Shown here piece by piece: positions 1 through 12,789 of a stretch of 64,000 nucleotides of DNA. Both the position numbers and the translations under genes were made by a program. The notes below the pieces were generated by a model. The model worked only from the letters and a program-made list of their open reading frames with translations, was not told the DNA's origin and ran no database searches. Source of the stretch: Pempheris klunzingeri (Eukaryota > Chordata > Actinopteri > Acropomatiformes > Pempheridae); contig NC_092016.1 of NCBI RefSeq assembly GCF_042242105.1, positions 4,697,501-4,761,500 on the forward strand, read 5' to 3'. Within the stretch, counting starts at the first letter, position 1. Each line of letters starts with the position of its first letter.

Positions 1-240
1 CACATTTTAACTGGGTGGAACAGGATGAAAGGCAGCATCATGGACGAGAAGTGAGTTGCTCCTCTTCACCCGGGAGGACCGGCGAGAGCAGCAGCTCTCC
101 GCTGATTCGTGGGGTCAGATTTTCTGAAATGACATAAATTATTCAGCTACGAGTTTAAAACATCTTTAATACATGTTGTTAGCAGTGATCAACGTTACAC
201 CACAATGTCTAAACCTACAGGGTTCGCAGATATAAGATTT

Positions 241-263
241 ATTTATATATATATATATATATT
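241..263. repeat. (TA)n microsatellite
   Basis: An alternating TA tract read directly from the sequence. It lies in non-coding DNA with no visible gene nearby. Confidence 0.85.
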
Positions 264-3200
264 TATCAATTTATTCAATCACAGTTTGATCTTGACTAAT
301 CATTATCATCAGTAGTCATTGATTAATCATAAATGATCAAATAAAACAACAGTTTCAGCCTCACATGGATGAGGGTTGTGTGAGAATGTGAAAATTTGCT
401 GCTTTTTACATCATACAACATGGACGTCTTCAGGTTTTGGACAAGCCAACACGGACTCAGCTTCAAGTCAGTGAAACTGTTTTACAATGTTCTGACATAT
501 TGTTCAAGGTTTTCAGAAGGATATTTTATGTCTTTATCGGAGCGTCTGGAGTAGAGACATGACAGGAAACAAGGTTGAGGCAAAGATATATCTTTCATGT
601 ATCATTTTTTGTTTCATTTCTTAAAGCACTGACACTTAAATCTGAATCTTTGAGACAAAAAGTGCCAGAACTTTTAGGAGAATATCAACTGTAAATAAAA
701 CTGAACAGTATCTGCAGGTATTCCCCTTCAGCCCCTGCAGCCTTCACCAATAAGGCCCGCCAGCCTTTACGTAGCCTAAGAGGCAATAAAAAGTCTGCAA
801 ATCCCTTCCCTCACCCCTCGCTGCTGCTTGTTTACTCAGATATCAAGTGCTCTCTGGACTATGATGGGGGGACAGCAAGAGGACAACGTTCACATAAACT
901 GCAGTAAATCGACCTGGGACTATAAAAGCGAGGGGGACAAAGAGGATTTTGAGACATGTGCCCCCCCCCCCGTCACCAGCGGAAATTACGCTCGTCCTTC
1001 TTTGACAAAATAGACATTATGATTATCATTATTAATGTTGCAACTGTGAAAAGGCCAGAAAAAGTGGAGACCCCTCCATTAAACAACAGCTAATGTGTAA
1101 CTAAAGTAGTTTGAATCTGAAATATTTGCTCTGAAGTGTCCTTGGACAAGTCACTCAGTTGGTCCCAGCACTAGAGGCACCATGTTTTTGGTCACCCTGC
1201 ACATCAATTATACTGTGATCATTTGTGATACTGGAACAGCAGACTGGTGCTTAGCACTTTGGTTTCACACCAAGAATCTGCTAATTTCTTGGAGCAGTGC
1301 ATGACCAACAAAACTAATGTCAGAGGCTCACTGTCCACCCAGGTTCTTGTGCTGGACCTTAACCCTTTAACCTTCTGCTCAACCATATGGTAGAGCACAT
1401 TTTGACTCACTATATCTTATTGAAAACATGTTTTACTTACGACATCTCAACCGTTTGGTAGAAAATGTGGGGTCTGTTCATAAAAAAACATAGATTTTTG
1501 TAATTAGTGCCCCAAGGAAATAAAATATATAAAGAATAATTTTTTTCATTGCTTTTTTCTTGGTGAGGAGGTTAAAGGGTTAAAGGGATGATTTGGGAGT
1601 TTGCTTTGCTACTGCTGCCCTGATAAATGAGAGAACATGTAAACTTCAGATCTAAACTAACCACTTAAAACACCAACGTCAGACAATAACACAAGCAAAC
1701 TAACTGCAAACTGGGGCAGCGACTGCTGTGCTCTGCAAGAGTCTGGTGAGGCAAACAAGGAGAAGGAGAGAACAGCTTCAGCTCCTCACCAGAAGGGCTG
1801 TGTGAAAGTAATGTAAAGTGGTGAAAATATTATAAATGTAGCATTCCATTAAGTTAATGTTGTTTTTTAGGTGGAGCTTGTTTTTAAGTTGTTAACGTAC
1901 ATTTTTTGTTGACCCCGTCCACATTTCTTAGCATCTACTGTAGCTAAGACACGAGGAATAACTACCTCATACAACCCTGCTTTAAATAATCCGAACCATC
2001 CCTATATCACACCAAACCCTAAACCTAAATTTAACAAAGTCTGACGTCAGACCCAAAACATTTGAACCATTTCTACCCTCAGCTACTAATACAACCACCA
2101 AACCTGACAAACAAAGCTTCTTTCCACCCCAGAGGCTCCATTTACTTTCACAGGTCGTGTGATTTTCATCAGATTTGCCCCTGACTAGGACGTGCAAATA
2201 AATATTCTGCAATGCTGCATTACGGCTTTAAAGATACTTCAAAATGCTTGAGGAGCATCCAGCTTGGTGCACTTCCAGAGCATCTGACACTCCAGTCATA
2301 CTTGACTCCAGTGTAATAACCTTAATCAAATAGACAAATATCATGTTTTCTCACCATAATACCAGCTTTCTCTTTGTCGAGTGAATCATCTATTTGAGGC
2401 TTTCCTTATAAAGCGAAAAGATGAGTAACTCAAGCTGGCTGCTGATGAGTTTAGGCTCACTGTGCCTTCACTGGCACATCATAGTTTGCTTTTATGCATT
2501 ATTGTACATTATACATGGTTCTGCTGGCAGCTTAGTATGTTTCAGCCCAAATCACATACTGTAGATATTACCTCCCACCATTTTCTACATCACGCCTTTG
2601 TTTTCAGACTGGAAAACCAGTTTTTGTTCTGGTGGTGTTGAAAGCAGTAACCACCATGAACTTCAACTGTTGTCAGAGTAATGTTATAATTCTGTGGCAA
2701 CGCAGCACAGACTGGTTTTGTCATGATGTACTCTGGCAGCGATGTGAGTTCCACCTCACATGGATGTGAGGGTCTGGTAGTCCACCTTTTATAAAATAAC
2801 TCCTTTGTGGGCCTAATTTGAGATGTGCTGATGATTTTATCCTTTTGCCTAATCAATGTTTGAATGGATTTCTGGACTTGAACTGGATCACTGTGTCACA
2901 ATCCTTCACTTAGCCTCTGAGTGATTCTTTATTGGAGTAAATTAACTGTAACAGCTTACTGACTCAAGAGTTTTAAAAAATAACAGGCATAAATAAGGCA
3001 TCACTCTTACTCAAGGATTTTTGGAGGTGTTTGGTTTGACCTGAATCAAATCTTTTTTTTTTTTCACGACTCAAACAATAATTCCAGTAAGTGACAAGAA
3101 AAATGGAGAGAAAACTGCTGATTACACACCTGAGTCCATCTAAGTAGAATACATTCACACAAAAAGTGCATTATTCTGCCTCTCAATACTTTCTGACTTC

Positions 3201-4391
3201 TGTACCATGTCTGTGGCCCTCAAGCTCAATCACTCCAACTGAACACATACATGATTGAAAATGGGTCACAATTACACAGTTTCATTTTTGAAAAAGGCTG
3301 AAAACAGCTGGACACTGTAGTTTTAAACAAACATTACTTGTTAGAAGGTTTTTCTCAGGTAACATGATTCTGTAGGAACTTGTGTCTTACATGGTATATA
3401 ATATGTTACTCTCAAGTCAGCATACTTCTCTTCCGACTCCGCTTTGTCTGGACAACTGGTTGTTCTAAGGAAAGATCAAGTCCATCTTGGGACATGCTCT
3501 CATGTATCTGAAGCCAGATATAGTTTGTAGAATCCTATATATGTGGTAGCTTTACTCTGTATTCTTTAGTCTCATCTATGCCTGTGATGTTGGACTCCGA
3601 GCTCGTACATCTACATAAACTTCTTGAATGAATCTTGGACTCCTCTCTTCATTGCTACATCCACAGAAAAGCATCCCTACATTACTCAAACAATAAGGTA
3701 AATAGTGCCTTTGCATTAATACGCTCATGGTTGGTGTACGATATGTGGCACTGACTGAAAATAAACTGCAGTCTTCATGGTATTGTATGAACATGTGACT
3801 CATTGGAACAGTGTGACTCCTTTCTGTGTTTTAATAGATATTGTACAATAATGGCGCTCTATGGCACAGAGGAATCGATATAACACGGACAGAACTTTGT
3901 TGGATTTGGTCTTAGATATATATAGAATAATACTAGATAACAATATGAGGCGACAGTGTGAAAGAACTCTGCTATGGCCCTTGAGAGTGTCCTTGAAGAC
4001 TCTTGTCCCCTTTCAAATAAAGGCAGCAGAAACCATAGTATTGACCGGAGGTGTTTGGTATAAACCACTGCAGAACCCCAACAGGAAACAAGAAGATGCA
4101 GGCAATGTGATGCTGGACAGACGGTGGTTTTGGTTTGGTTATTAGATTAGGAAACAGCCAAAAACGGGGGACATTTCACTTCAGGCCAGCCCGTTCACCG
4201 AGCTCTGTTCTGATAAAACCTCAAGGGTCCTCCACAGCCTTTTCACCGGCACACGCCAACCCATCTGCCCACAGTATGTTTCTAGAACAAAACATTTGGC
4301 TCAACCTCTTATCTGATAATCAACATGAAGAGACCACTCAACATAATTGATATAGGATGTGCCTTTTTTTTTTTCTCTCCCTACACTGAAG

Positions 4392-4419
4392 CACACTCAC
4401 ACACACACACACACACACA
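4392..4419. repeat. (AC)n microsatellite
   Basis: A dinucleotide AC run with one interruption near its start. It lies in non-coding DNA. Confidence 0.9.
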
Positions 4420-5405
4420 AAGCTGGAGCACCAAGCTAAGTGGAGACTGGAGAGGAGGGCGTTCTTGCAGAGGATAAGTTTGCATTTGCATATGAATAAC
4501 AGCATATGATGAATTCCTCCTACTTGTTATTGTTCGAAGAGAAGCAGTACATGTGTTCCCTCTTAAATGCATCCATTGTGAATATTTGGGGCCATTGTTT
4601 GAGATGCATTACCATCGTATTACACTGAGGACCGATTTGAGTAAATCCATTGTAAAACATTTATTGAATTTCTTGCGCCTAAAACCATAACATACATATG
4701 ATAGCAGGTCCTACAACTGGTAGGATAATTGGATTTTGTACTTGTGTATAGCACTGATGATTATGAATATTTGATGTATTTTTCATTTTTAAGCGCCCAC
4801 TAAGATGAGAGACAGAGACGAAACATGCTGTAAACAAAAAGCAGCATTTGTAACCGACACTTGAAAAGCAAAACATCAGCGCTCGGGGACTTGAGTGAAT
4901 ATGTCCTACAATAAGTGACGCTAAGCTGCGAGGGAGAAGAACTCCCAGCGGCTGGTTTGACTCACTCAGCGGAGCAGTGATGGATGTGGCTCCGATCTCA
5001 GCGGGTTGCCTCCACTTACTCTTCTGTGAATTGTGGATGAAATATTTAATCTCCACAAAAACGGCCATTTGGAAAAGACCTTTCAGCACAAGTGTCTTTT
5101 TAGCCACATTACCGTATCTGAGTGCTCACAGCGTTCTTCCCAACAGCGTTTGTGACTTTGTAGAAACATACAGTCCAATGATCATGGCCAATTAACGCAG
5201 AGATGAGCCAAATGGGTGTATGTGAGAAAGTAGATGTCATGACTCGTAAATAATGTTGTTTTATTTAGTTTAGTCTTGCCTCATGACTTCCTGTTTTACA
5301 TTTACGTTTCCCTCTCCTTTGTTAGCTTCACTTCCTGTGTTTTCCCACCTGGGTGATTGTCATCTTGTCCATTGCGTCAGCGAGCCAACGTCATGTCAAG
5401 TCAAG

Positions 5406-5433
5406 TCCCCGTGCTCTTGTATGAGCACGGGGA
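5406..5433. repeat. Perfect 11-bp hairpin
   Basis: The arm at 5406-5416 and the arm at 5423-5433 are exact reverse complements, separated by a 6-base loop. It is GC-rich, unlike the surrounding T-rich sequence. The surrounding 5230-5640 stretch resembles the T-rich 3' part of a dispersed fish repeat, so the hairpin may belong to a repeat and not to a gene. Confidence 0.7.
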
Positions 5434-5942
5434 GTCATATTTTCCTTTGTACTTTGTGTTTCTGGATTCTTGTGTTCCCATTGAACTTGTCCTCCTTAAG
5501 AGAGAGTTTTTGTTATTCAGGTTTTTTCCTTGCAAGACTGATTTTCTGTTGTACTTTGCCAGAGAGAACTTTGCATTTAATACTCTTATTTTGAAATCCC
5601 CTGTGTCGTGTTGTGCATTTGGGTTCATGCTTCAGGGTCTAGCCTTAGATGGTACAGTAGATGGGGTTTGAACTCCTTCTCAGCTATTTCCATCACTTTT
5701 ACGTCTACATTCAAAGTGCAGCACCTTGGGTTGATGGGGATTGTGGGACAAAAGGCCAATTATCCCACCACGACGTTAATTCACTTCACTGATTGGGTAG
5801 GTTATCATCTATTTTACTCTAAATGGGACCATAATTTACTAAATGAACATCATGCTGTATTGAAGAAGACTTGAAACTAGTGACTGAAGCCATAAACTCA
5901 TTAGGAAAGTGTTTACTAAGGTAATAAAGTACTTGAGATGTA

Positions 5943-6065
5943 GGCTCATTTTATCATAGACTTCCATTCATTCAGACTTCTTTTTAGTCGCCCCCTGCGC
6001 CATTTGCATCACTTGTCAAACCCCAAAGCTACAGTATGTCCACTTCTTTTATGTAGTCTATGCTT
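5943..6065 (+). repeat. Dispersed fish repeat copy, internally deleted
   Basis: The copy begins with the phrase catagacttccattcattc and continues with a block around gtcgccccctgcg. It ends with the phrase cccacttcttttat-type followed by agtctatg. The same ending, with its ttcagaccc block, recurs at 28004-28056 inside an smc1b intron. I recognise the pattern as a very common interspersed repeat in teleosts but cannot name its family with certainty. Confidence 0.5.
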
Positions 6066-6204
6066 CACTGTCAGCACGCACACTTTCTTCTTCTGCTCTG
6101 TGTTCTTCTTAGACTCTTCCATATCAATCACCACCCCCCCCCCCCCCCCCACTAGTGGTCAATTGGAGTATCGTGGCATAATAAATACACAAAAATAATG
6201 TATT

Positions 6205-6219
6205 AAGAAGGAATTTCTC
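6205..6219. repeat. L1 target-site duplication, left copy
   Basis: A 15-base direct repeat (aagaaggaatttctc) that recurs exactly at 6774-6788, directly after the A-rich tail of the L1 fragment. The pair marks a target-primed retrotransposon insertion. Confidence 0.85.
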
Positions 6220-6773
6220 GAAGGGTTCTCTGTTTCACTGTGTTTGGAGCTGTCTGGAAATCAGTCATACAAACTTTGTCTAAGATTGCTGGCGTGAGGG
6301 TGCCTCTTCACGCAAGGATGTGTGTGTTGGGTATATTTCCAGAGAACTGTATTTTCACTTCAAGTCAGTCAACACTCATCGACTTTGGACTCCTGCAGGC
6401 CAGGAGGTTGATATCTTTATACTGGAAGAAAATGGACGTACCCTCAATACATATGTGGGTGGGGGAGATGGCATCTTGTGTTGTACTGGAACAACTTACT
6501 TATATTGTCAGAGGAAGAAGAGGGGATTTTGAGAGAATGTGGTCACCTTTAACTGAGTTTCTCAGATGTTACAAGGCCAATTAATTTTGACAGTGGTGCT
6601 GAATTGCTGAGCTGTATGCTGTGTGTTTTATTTATTTATTTTATTTTTTCATTCTTTTATTTATTTGGGGGGACAATGTTGCTCTTTGTTTGTTTTATGT
6701 TGAGTATATTGTTAATTATTTCATAATTCATAATTTTCATATTTCATAATATAAAGCCCAATAAAGAAAAAAA
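6220..6773 (+). mobile_element. 5'-truncated L1-type LINE, ORF2 C-terminus plus 3' UTR
   Basis: An open frame from about 6222 to 6584 encodes about 120 residues. They resemble the C-terminal tail of teleost L1-clade ORF2, with the cysteine-rich VRVPLHARMCVLGIFPE-type block, then DFGLLQARRLISLYWKK, and a closing ERMWSPLTEFL-type block. The reverse transcriptase and endonuclease domains are absent. A short 3' UTR follows, ending in an AATAAA signal (6760-6765) and an A-rich tail. Perfect 15-bp target-site duplications flank the copy (6205-6219 and 6774-6788). The first codon is not a true start, because the frame is cut by 5' truncation. The intact duplications suggest a fairly recent insertion. 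It is dead, since a truncated L1 cannot move itself. Confidence 0.85.
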
Positions 6774-6788
6774 AAGAAGGAATTTCTC
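6774..6788. repeat. L1 target-site duplication, right copy
   Basis: An exact copy of the 15 bases at 6205-6219, placed directly after the A-rich tail of the L1 fragment. Confidence 0.85.
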
Positions 6789-7463
6789 CGTATGAAAGTT
6801 GAGAATTTGGTCAGACACAAAACCATATCAACCAACCAATCAGAAGGTGTCGCCCCTAAACGTAGCTAGAAATCAATATTGAATACGTCCTGGAGTTTTA
6901 CAGAATCAGCAGATGTCGGCGTGCCAGTCTGGGGATATGGTTCAATATACAAACATTCTCCAAACCTTCTCTTTTAGATTTCTCCTTCTCCTGAGATTAT
7001 TGGGGGGGAAACGATGTGAACTCAAACTCAATTAGGATCAATTTCATATATAAGTCACATATTCAGCAAAACTTCCAGCTGTTAACATTTGATGCTTCTC
7101 TGTTTTATGTCATCATAAATTGATTACCTTTGATTTTTGCACTGCAGGTTACATGAAAGAGACTTTTGAAGATGGTACCACTGGCTATGAGAAAATAAGA
7201 GAAAAAGAAACTTGATCAGCACACATCAGGTGCACATTTAAGGTGAGGAAATGTGGTGACCAGATGGGTGATTGAGGATGGACAAACAGATGGAAATGAT
7301 TTTGAAGTTAAGCTGTGAAGGACTGAAGTTCACAGGAGGAGAAACAAACAGCAAACAGCTTCACTTTGTTAATTTCAAACAACTACTTTGGTTCCCACAC
7401 TTGTCAACATCACGACTGCTGCCTGCTGTAGTGAACTACGGCTTGTTGGAGACTGTTTGCATG

Positions 7464-7531
7464 TCCAGATCACGCCCAGATCACGTCCAGATCACGTCCA
7501 GATCACGTCCAGATCACGTCCAGATCACGCC
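7464..7531 (+). repeat. 11-bp minisatellite, about six units
   Basis: A tandem array with unit cagatcacgtc, in which the first and last units carry cgcc in place of cgtc. It is read directly from the sequence. It falls inside an open frame (7272-7610) that shows no other sign of being coding. Confidence 0.9.
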
Positions 7532-7704
7532 TCTAACTGAACAGACTGCTTGTGCTGCAGCTTCTCAGGAGGTCGACTTGGTCATATACTCAAAAGCCCG
7601 TGCATCCTAAGTTAAGTCCTTTTGGTTCGACATTGTAATTGCTGAGATGTAAAGTAACATTAAGCAATTTATGCAGTTTATGAACCACACAGCCGCCTAC
7701 CCTC

Positions 7705-7710
<6 letters not shown>

Positions 7711-7743
<33 letters not shown>
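7711..7743. repeat. (CA)n microsatellite
   Basis: An uninterrupted CA run in non-coding DNA. Confidence 0.9.
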
Positions 7744-7746
<3 letters not shown>

Positions 7747-8987
7747 CCTCCCACACATTATGAGCCAATGTCACCTCTCTTCCATTCAGAGCAGGCGATC
7801 CAAACTGATGCTGTAATGAGCTGCTGTTTGTTTGGCTACAGGCTGTCTCGGATGAGACATGATGCTGTCACTCAGATTTCATGGCAGCAGCCCCGTCGGC
7901 ACTGAATCCCCATCTGAGTCTCTCACCGACCCACGTTTGATCAAAGGCGAGTTCTTAAACAATTTCAATGTTGTCTGTGGTGTAAAACATCCTTATCCTG
8001 GGTTTATTTCTGTTTTTATTATTGTTGTTAAACCTTTATTTATCCAGACAAGTCCGGAACATGTTCTTATTTACGCCAATTACTTGGGAAGTTAACTGTG
8101 TGGGAGGATGTGTTACACATTATTCAAATGCCAATATTCACATTTACAATACTTATGTGCTGCTGGCTGCTTTGCTGGAGCAGTTGGAGGCTAAGTGCCG
8201 TGCTCAGAGGCACATAAATCATAGGTTTGACACTGACTGGAGGTGTAGAACAGCCTGCTGTTCAATTAAAATGAAAAAAGTTTCACATTTAGACTCGTAA
8301 CCAAGAGAAATGCCAGCATGTAAAGGAAATAATTACTTTTCTTAAATACAGCGACATGACTACCTTCTGTTTTGTTTTGTTTTTTTACATGTCAACATGT
8401 TTTTGTAGCTTCTATGTAATTAGCAGGAACAGTTTGTCAGTGCAGTTGTTTCAGTATTTCTACAAAAACAGGTACCTGTCATTACACAAACACCTGTGTG
8501 GTGAACAGAGAAAACATCAGTCTGAAAAGTACATTTAAACTCAGTTGTTAGAATGTTTTCTTTATGTGCATAATTAATTACTATGTGCATAATTAGAATA
8601 ATTCTGCACATGGCATGTGCTGTAATGTGTAATCATATAGATGCACTGTATCACCTCAGTTCAAAAGTCCACTTACAAACTTTCAACTCCACCTCACAGT
8701 CTGTTTGGTAAATGAACAAAACTCCTTTGAGTGGGGCCAAGTAAGGAGGGGATACTGTACAGCAAGTGGGTGTAAAACAGACGACCCCTCATCACCCTGT
8801 AGGGGTTCATTTAGCAATAATGACGCTGTACATTATCCTGCTTTTCACACAGCTTTGTACATAAGAAATGAATAATCCGACAGAACTGCGTCCATAGCAA
8901 CCGAACAGAAATAACACACCCTCGGATGCTGTAGCTGACCAATCTGAACTGAGTATTCAACAAAGCTGTGTAATAACATGTCATATC

Positions 8988-9098
8988 AACTGGGGGGGCT
9001 GTGACTCAGAGGCAGAGTGGGTCAAATTGAGCAATTTGAGCTCCCGACGCAGATCAGTGTGTGAATGGTGGGCGGATGTGAATGTGATGTTAAAGAGG
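8988..9098 (+). repeat. Degenerate tRNA-derived SINE copy
   Basis: The copy opens with gctgtgactcagaggcagag, which resembles a tRNA A box. It jumps to a tail-like segment (cagtgtgtgaatggtgggcg) that is typical of a widespread fish SINE. The B-box part seems deleted. The same head in better condition is found on the minus strand at 41529-41595. The family name is not assigned. Confidence 0.45.
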
Positions 9099-9987
9099 CC
9101 GTTCAAATGTCTCCGACACTGACGGACACACAACCATTCCTGTTTGGTATCTGGAGTTAATGCATTTTAAAAAAGTGCGTTCTTTTAAAAAAAAGCTTTC
9201 TTTAGACTGGTTTAGGTCAACGCACCGTAACTGTGGTTCATACGATATGTTGATTGAACATACTGTAAAGTTTTTGTGTGATCTGAGTGGCCACACTTGA
9301 AGGCAGAGTAAAAAAGCTGGTGGGGTGTGTACCATTTAGGCTTGGTCCTAACTGCACCGGCCCTTTGCTGCATGTCGTCCCCTCTCTCTACCTCCTTTCC
9401 CCACTCTGTCCTATCAAATAAAGCAACCTTAAAGAAAAATCACAGTGCATACGTTGTCTTCCCTGCTTAAAGTCACAGAGTTTCTGGTGCTCAGTTGTTC
9501 ACATTAAACGTGAAATGACAGAGAGAGAAATTCAAGCCCTGCATCTTCTCCCTCACCTCCTCACAGCATGATTGAGTGTAAATGTTGGATCATCTGTTCA
9601 TAAAAATGGTCGGACACAGCGGCCACTCTGGACTGTGTATACTGGGCCCTTAAGAGGCTTTAATATTGAGACTTACTAACAGACAACTCTGCCGTATCAA
9701 AGATGTTGCCGCCTGATCAATCTGCAAGACTTTAATCTACAACCAGCATCTTTAATCATATTTCTCTGAACAGCCGTGCGAGGAACTTGACTACTTACAT
9801 AAACATTACTCGTTTCCTGCACAAGAGAGTGGGTTTGAAAACCAAACCATGAAAACTAAACGATGGGCATATTTCACTCCCCAAACAGCAAAGATGTTGA
9901 AGTGCTCTAAAGCAGTGAGTGAGGTGATCCGAACAGCGGCCACAGCTGGTCCTCCTGCATCTCAAATATTCTTCATTATGCAGCACA

Positions 9988-9989
9988 TA
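9988..9989. repeat. TA target-site duplication, left
   Basis: The TA dinucleotide directly before the Tc1-like element. Its partner is at 11513-11514. Confidence 0.8.
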
Positions 9990-10193
9990 CAGTGGAGGAA
10001 ATAATTATTTGATCCCCTGCTGATTTTGTAAGTTTCCCCCCTTATAAAGACATGACCAGTCCATAATTCTTATGGTAGGTTTATTTTAACAGAGAGAGAC
10101 AGAATATCAAAGAAAAAATCCAGAAAAAAACATTAAATAAAGGTTATAAATTCATTTGTATTTGAGTGAGGGAAATAAATATTTGATCCCCAA
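9990..10193. repeat. Left terminal inverted repeat of Tc1-like element
   Basis: Nearly the reverse complement of 11328-11512. It contains two atttgatcccc motifs, one near each end of the repeat. Confidence 0.88.
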
Positions 10194-10205
10194 GCAAAAC
10201 ATGAC

Positions 10206-11199
<994 letters not shown>

Positions 11200-11327
11200 G
11201 GTGGTGGAGAGGTGTGAATGGAAGAGAATGATTCTGTGACAGAAGATTAGGAGTACTTGCCTAAAAGGACAGGACTAATTTGTGTGACTCCGGTCTGTGG
11301 GGGTCAGAATTCTTGCTGGTTGGTAGG

Positions 11328-11512
11328 GGATCAAATACTTATTTCACTCAGTCAAATACTAATTAATTTATAACCTTTATTTAATGTTTTTTTGATATTC
11401 TGTCTCTCTCTGTTAAAATAAACCTACCATAAAAATGATGGACTGGTCATGTCTTTATAAGGGGGTAAACTTACAAAATCAGCAGGGGATCAAATAATTA
11501 TTTCCCCCACTG
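11328..11512. repeat. Right terminal inverted repeat of Tc1-like element
   Basis: Near-exact inverted copy of 9990-10193, lacking about 15 bases present in the left copy. Confidence 0.88.
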
Positions 11513-11514
11513 TA

Positions 11515-12289
11515 TGTCATGTAGAGACATGTGACTGAAGCTGCTCAGTCCAGATGTACAGGGTAGTGGCAGTAGACTGTAGTCCCCCTCTACACGACCT
11601 GAGCAGTAGTATTTCAGTGGAAGGACACACCGCTCCTGGCCTGCTGTAGCCGCTCGGTGTCCTTGAGAGCACGACTGTGCAATGAAGCAACAAAGTGCTT
11701 TATTAGATGTCCCCTGATAGATCTGGTCTGAGGTAGAATTCATGTCTGCAGTAAGAGGGATAATGTTTGGCTGCAGATCAAGAGGGAGGGTCCTCCGGGT
11801 ATCCATCACTGGAGGTGACTGGGTGTCAAATAAAAAAGCAGTGCTGGGTAATTTTACAGGAGGAAAGTCAATACAGTCAATACAGGCAATCATCTAGGGG
11901 ACGCCTCTCACCTTTCCACAAAATACTTACTGGTACAGTGAGTGCGCGGGCACAACAGTCCCAGGCCAAATTGTTTTAACCTACTTGATTTAGCACAAGT
12001 AGAGAAGTGAGACTATAAATAAAAAAAAATAGGTCTAGTTGGATCCATTAATTGTTACAGATGCCGATCCACGTAGCTTAAAATTAACAATGTGAATTAT
12101 TTTGTCTTATATGAACTCAGAAAGCCTGAAACGTACCATTTAATCTTTTGATTTATGTAAGACATGAACATGACAGTAAGTCTGGGCTTCTCTCTCTCTT
12201 CTCTAAACATTTGAATGCACATGTGTTTCAGTACTTTTTGCACAAGTTGCTGTTCTCTAACAAGAAGCTTAACAGCAACATTCACAACA
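11515..12289. other. Non-coding stretch
   Basis: No gene or clear repeat was recognised between the two Tc1-like elements. Short open frames on both strands have no family resemblance. Confidence 0.5.
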
Positions 12290-12789
12290 GGTTTGATCCA
12301 TGAATCCACCAATACATTTCCTGCTTCAGTTAGAATTGGTATTTAAACAGTCCTCCTCATCCTGCTGTTCACATTCTGACATCATGAGACCAAGACGACA
12401 CCTAACAGTTGATCAGCAGCACCTCAACACTGGAGGCTTCAAACAGGAAGTCCTCAGACGGAGGTGTTCACTGAGCTTAGAGGGTCACAGAGTGTCATCA
12501 GGAGGTTGGAACAGTGATACAGAGACTGGAAGAGTCACAGAAAGGAGAGGAGTGGACGTCCTTTGGCCACGTCCCAATTTATTGAGACACAAAATGTTTT
12601 GTTGTGGTATACCTACCACTGTTGTTAGATTTTCTTTCAATAAATTGTTTAAAATGAAGAAACTACCAGTGCATGCTTCTACTTAAATGCCCTACTTTCA
12701 TGATATAATATCACTGTAGCATTAACTTTTTCCATTTTCCATAAATTTCACCTGAAAGTCAAATATCCCTAACTTTTTGTGAGTAGTGT
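12290..12789 (+). mobile_element. Internally deleted Tc1-like transposon relic
   Basis: An ATG at 12384 opens a frame beginning MRPRRHLTVDQQ. This is the N-terminus of a fish Tc1-like transposase of a type different from the element at 9990-11512. It runs through a disrupted helix-turn-helix part (ETGRVTERRGVDVLWPR) and then jumps to non-coding 3' sequence. The whole catalytic region is missing. The right end (ccctaactttttgtgagtag then tgta) matches the terminal inverted repeat expected for this group. A matching left repeat was not found, so the left boundary is approximate and the copy may be truncated. Confidence 0.7.

Larger units (their letters stand above)
1..5937. other. Gene-poor region, left edge
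   Basis: No open frame here looks like a conserved protein or is flanked by a consistent set of splice sites. A good splice-donor match (AA/gtgagt) at about 51 follows a short open stretch from base 1. This could be the end of an exon of a gene lying to the left, but nine to seventeen codons are too few to identify. The rest is AT-rich non-coding DNA with a TA run near 241-263, an AC run at 4392-4419, a short C run near 961-971 and a perfect hairpin at 5406-5433. Confidence 0.5.
6789..9987. other. Non-coding stretch with small repeats
   Basis: No gene was recognised. It holds an 11-mer minisatellite (7464-7531), a CA microsatellite (7711-7743) and a degenerate SINE-like copy (8988-9098). A segment near 8022-8225 contains phrases common in fish interspersed repeats (a tttatttatccaga-type start and a gctaagtgccgtgctcagag-type end). 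The open frames seen here are short and have no protein-family character. Confidence 0.5.

Noticed and set aside
1..53. Possible coding exon at the left edge (open frame containing MKGSIMDEK followed by a donor-like gtgagt).
   Set aside because: Too short to recognise, and no downstream exon with matching phase was found. It is mentioned only in the region note.
3861..4145. 94-codon open frame on the plus strand.
   Set aside because: No domain, no splice context and no resemblance to known proteins. An overlapping frame on the other strand is of similar quality.
4679..5107. 142-codon open frame on the minus strand.
   Set aside because: The composition is not protein-like and there are no conserved motifs. 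Length alone is not enough in AT-rich fish DNA.
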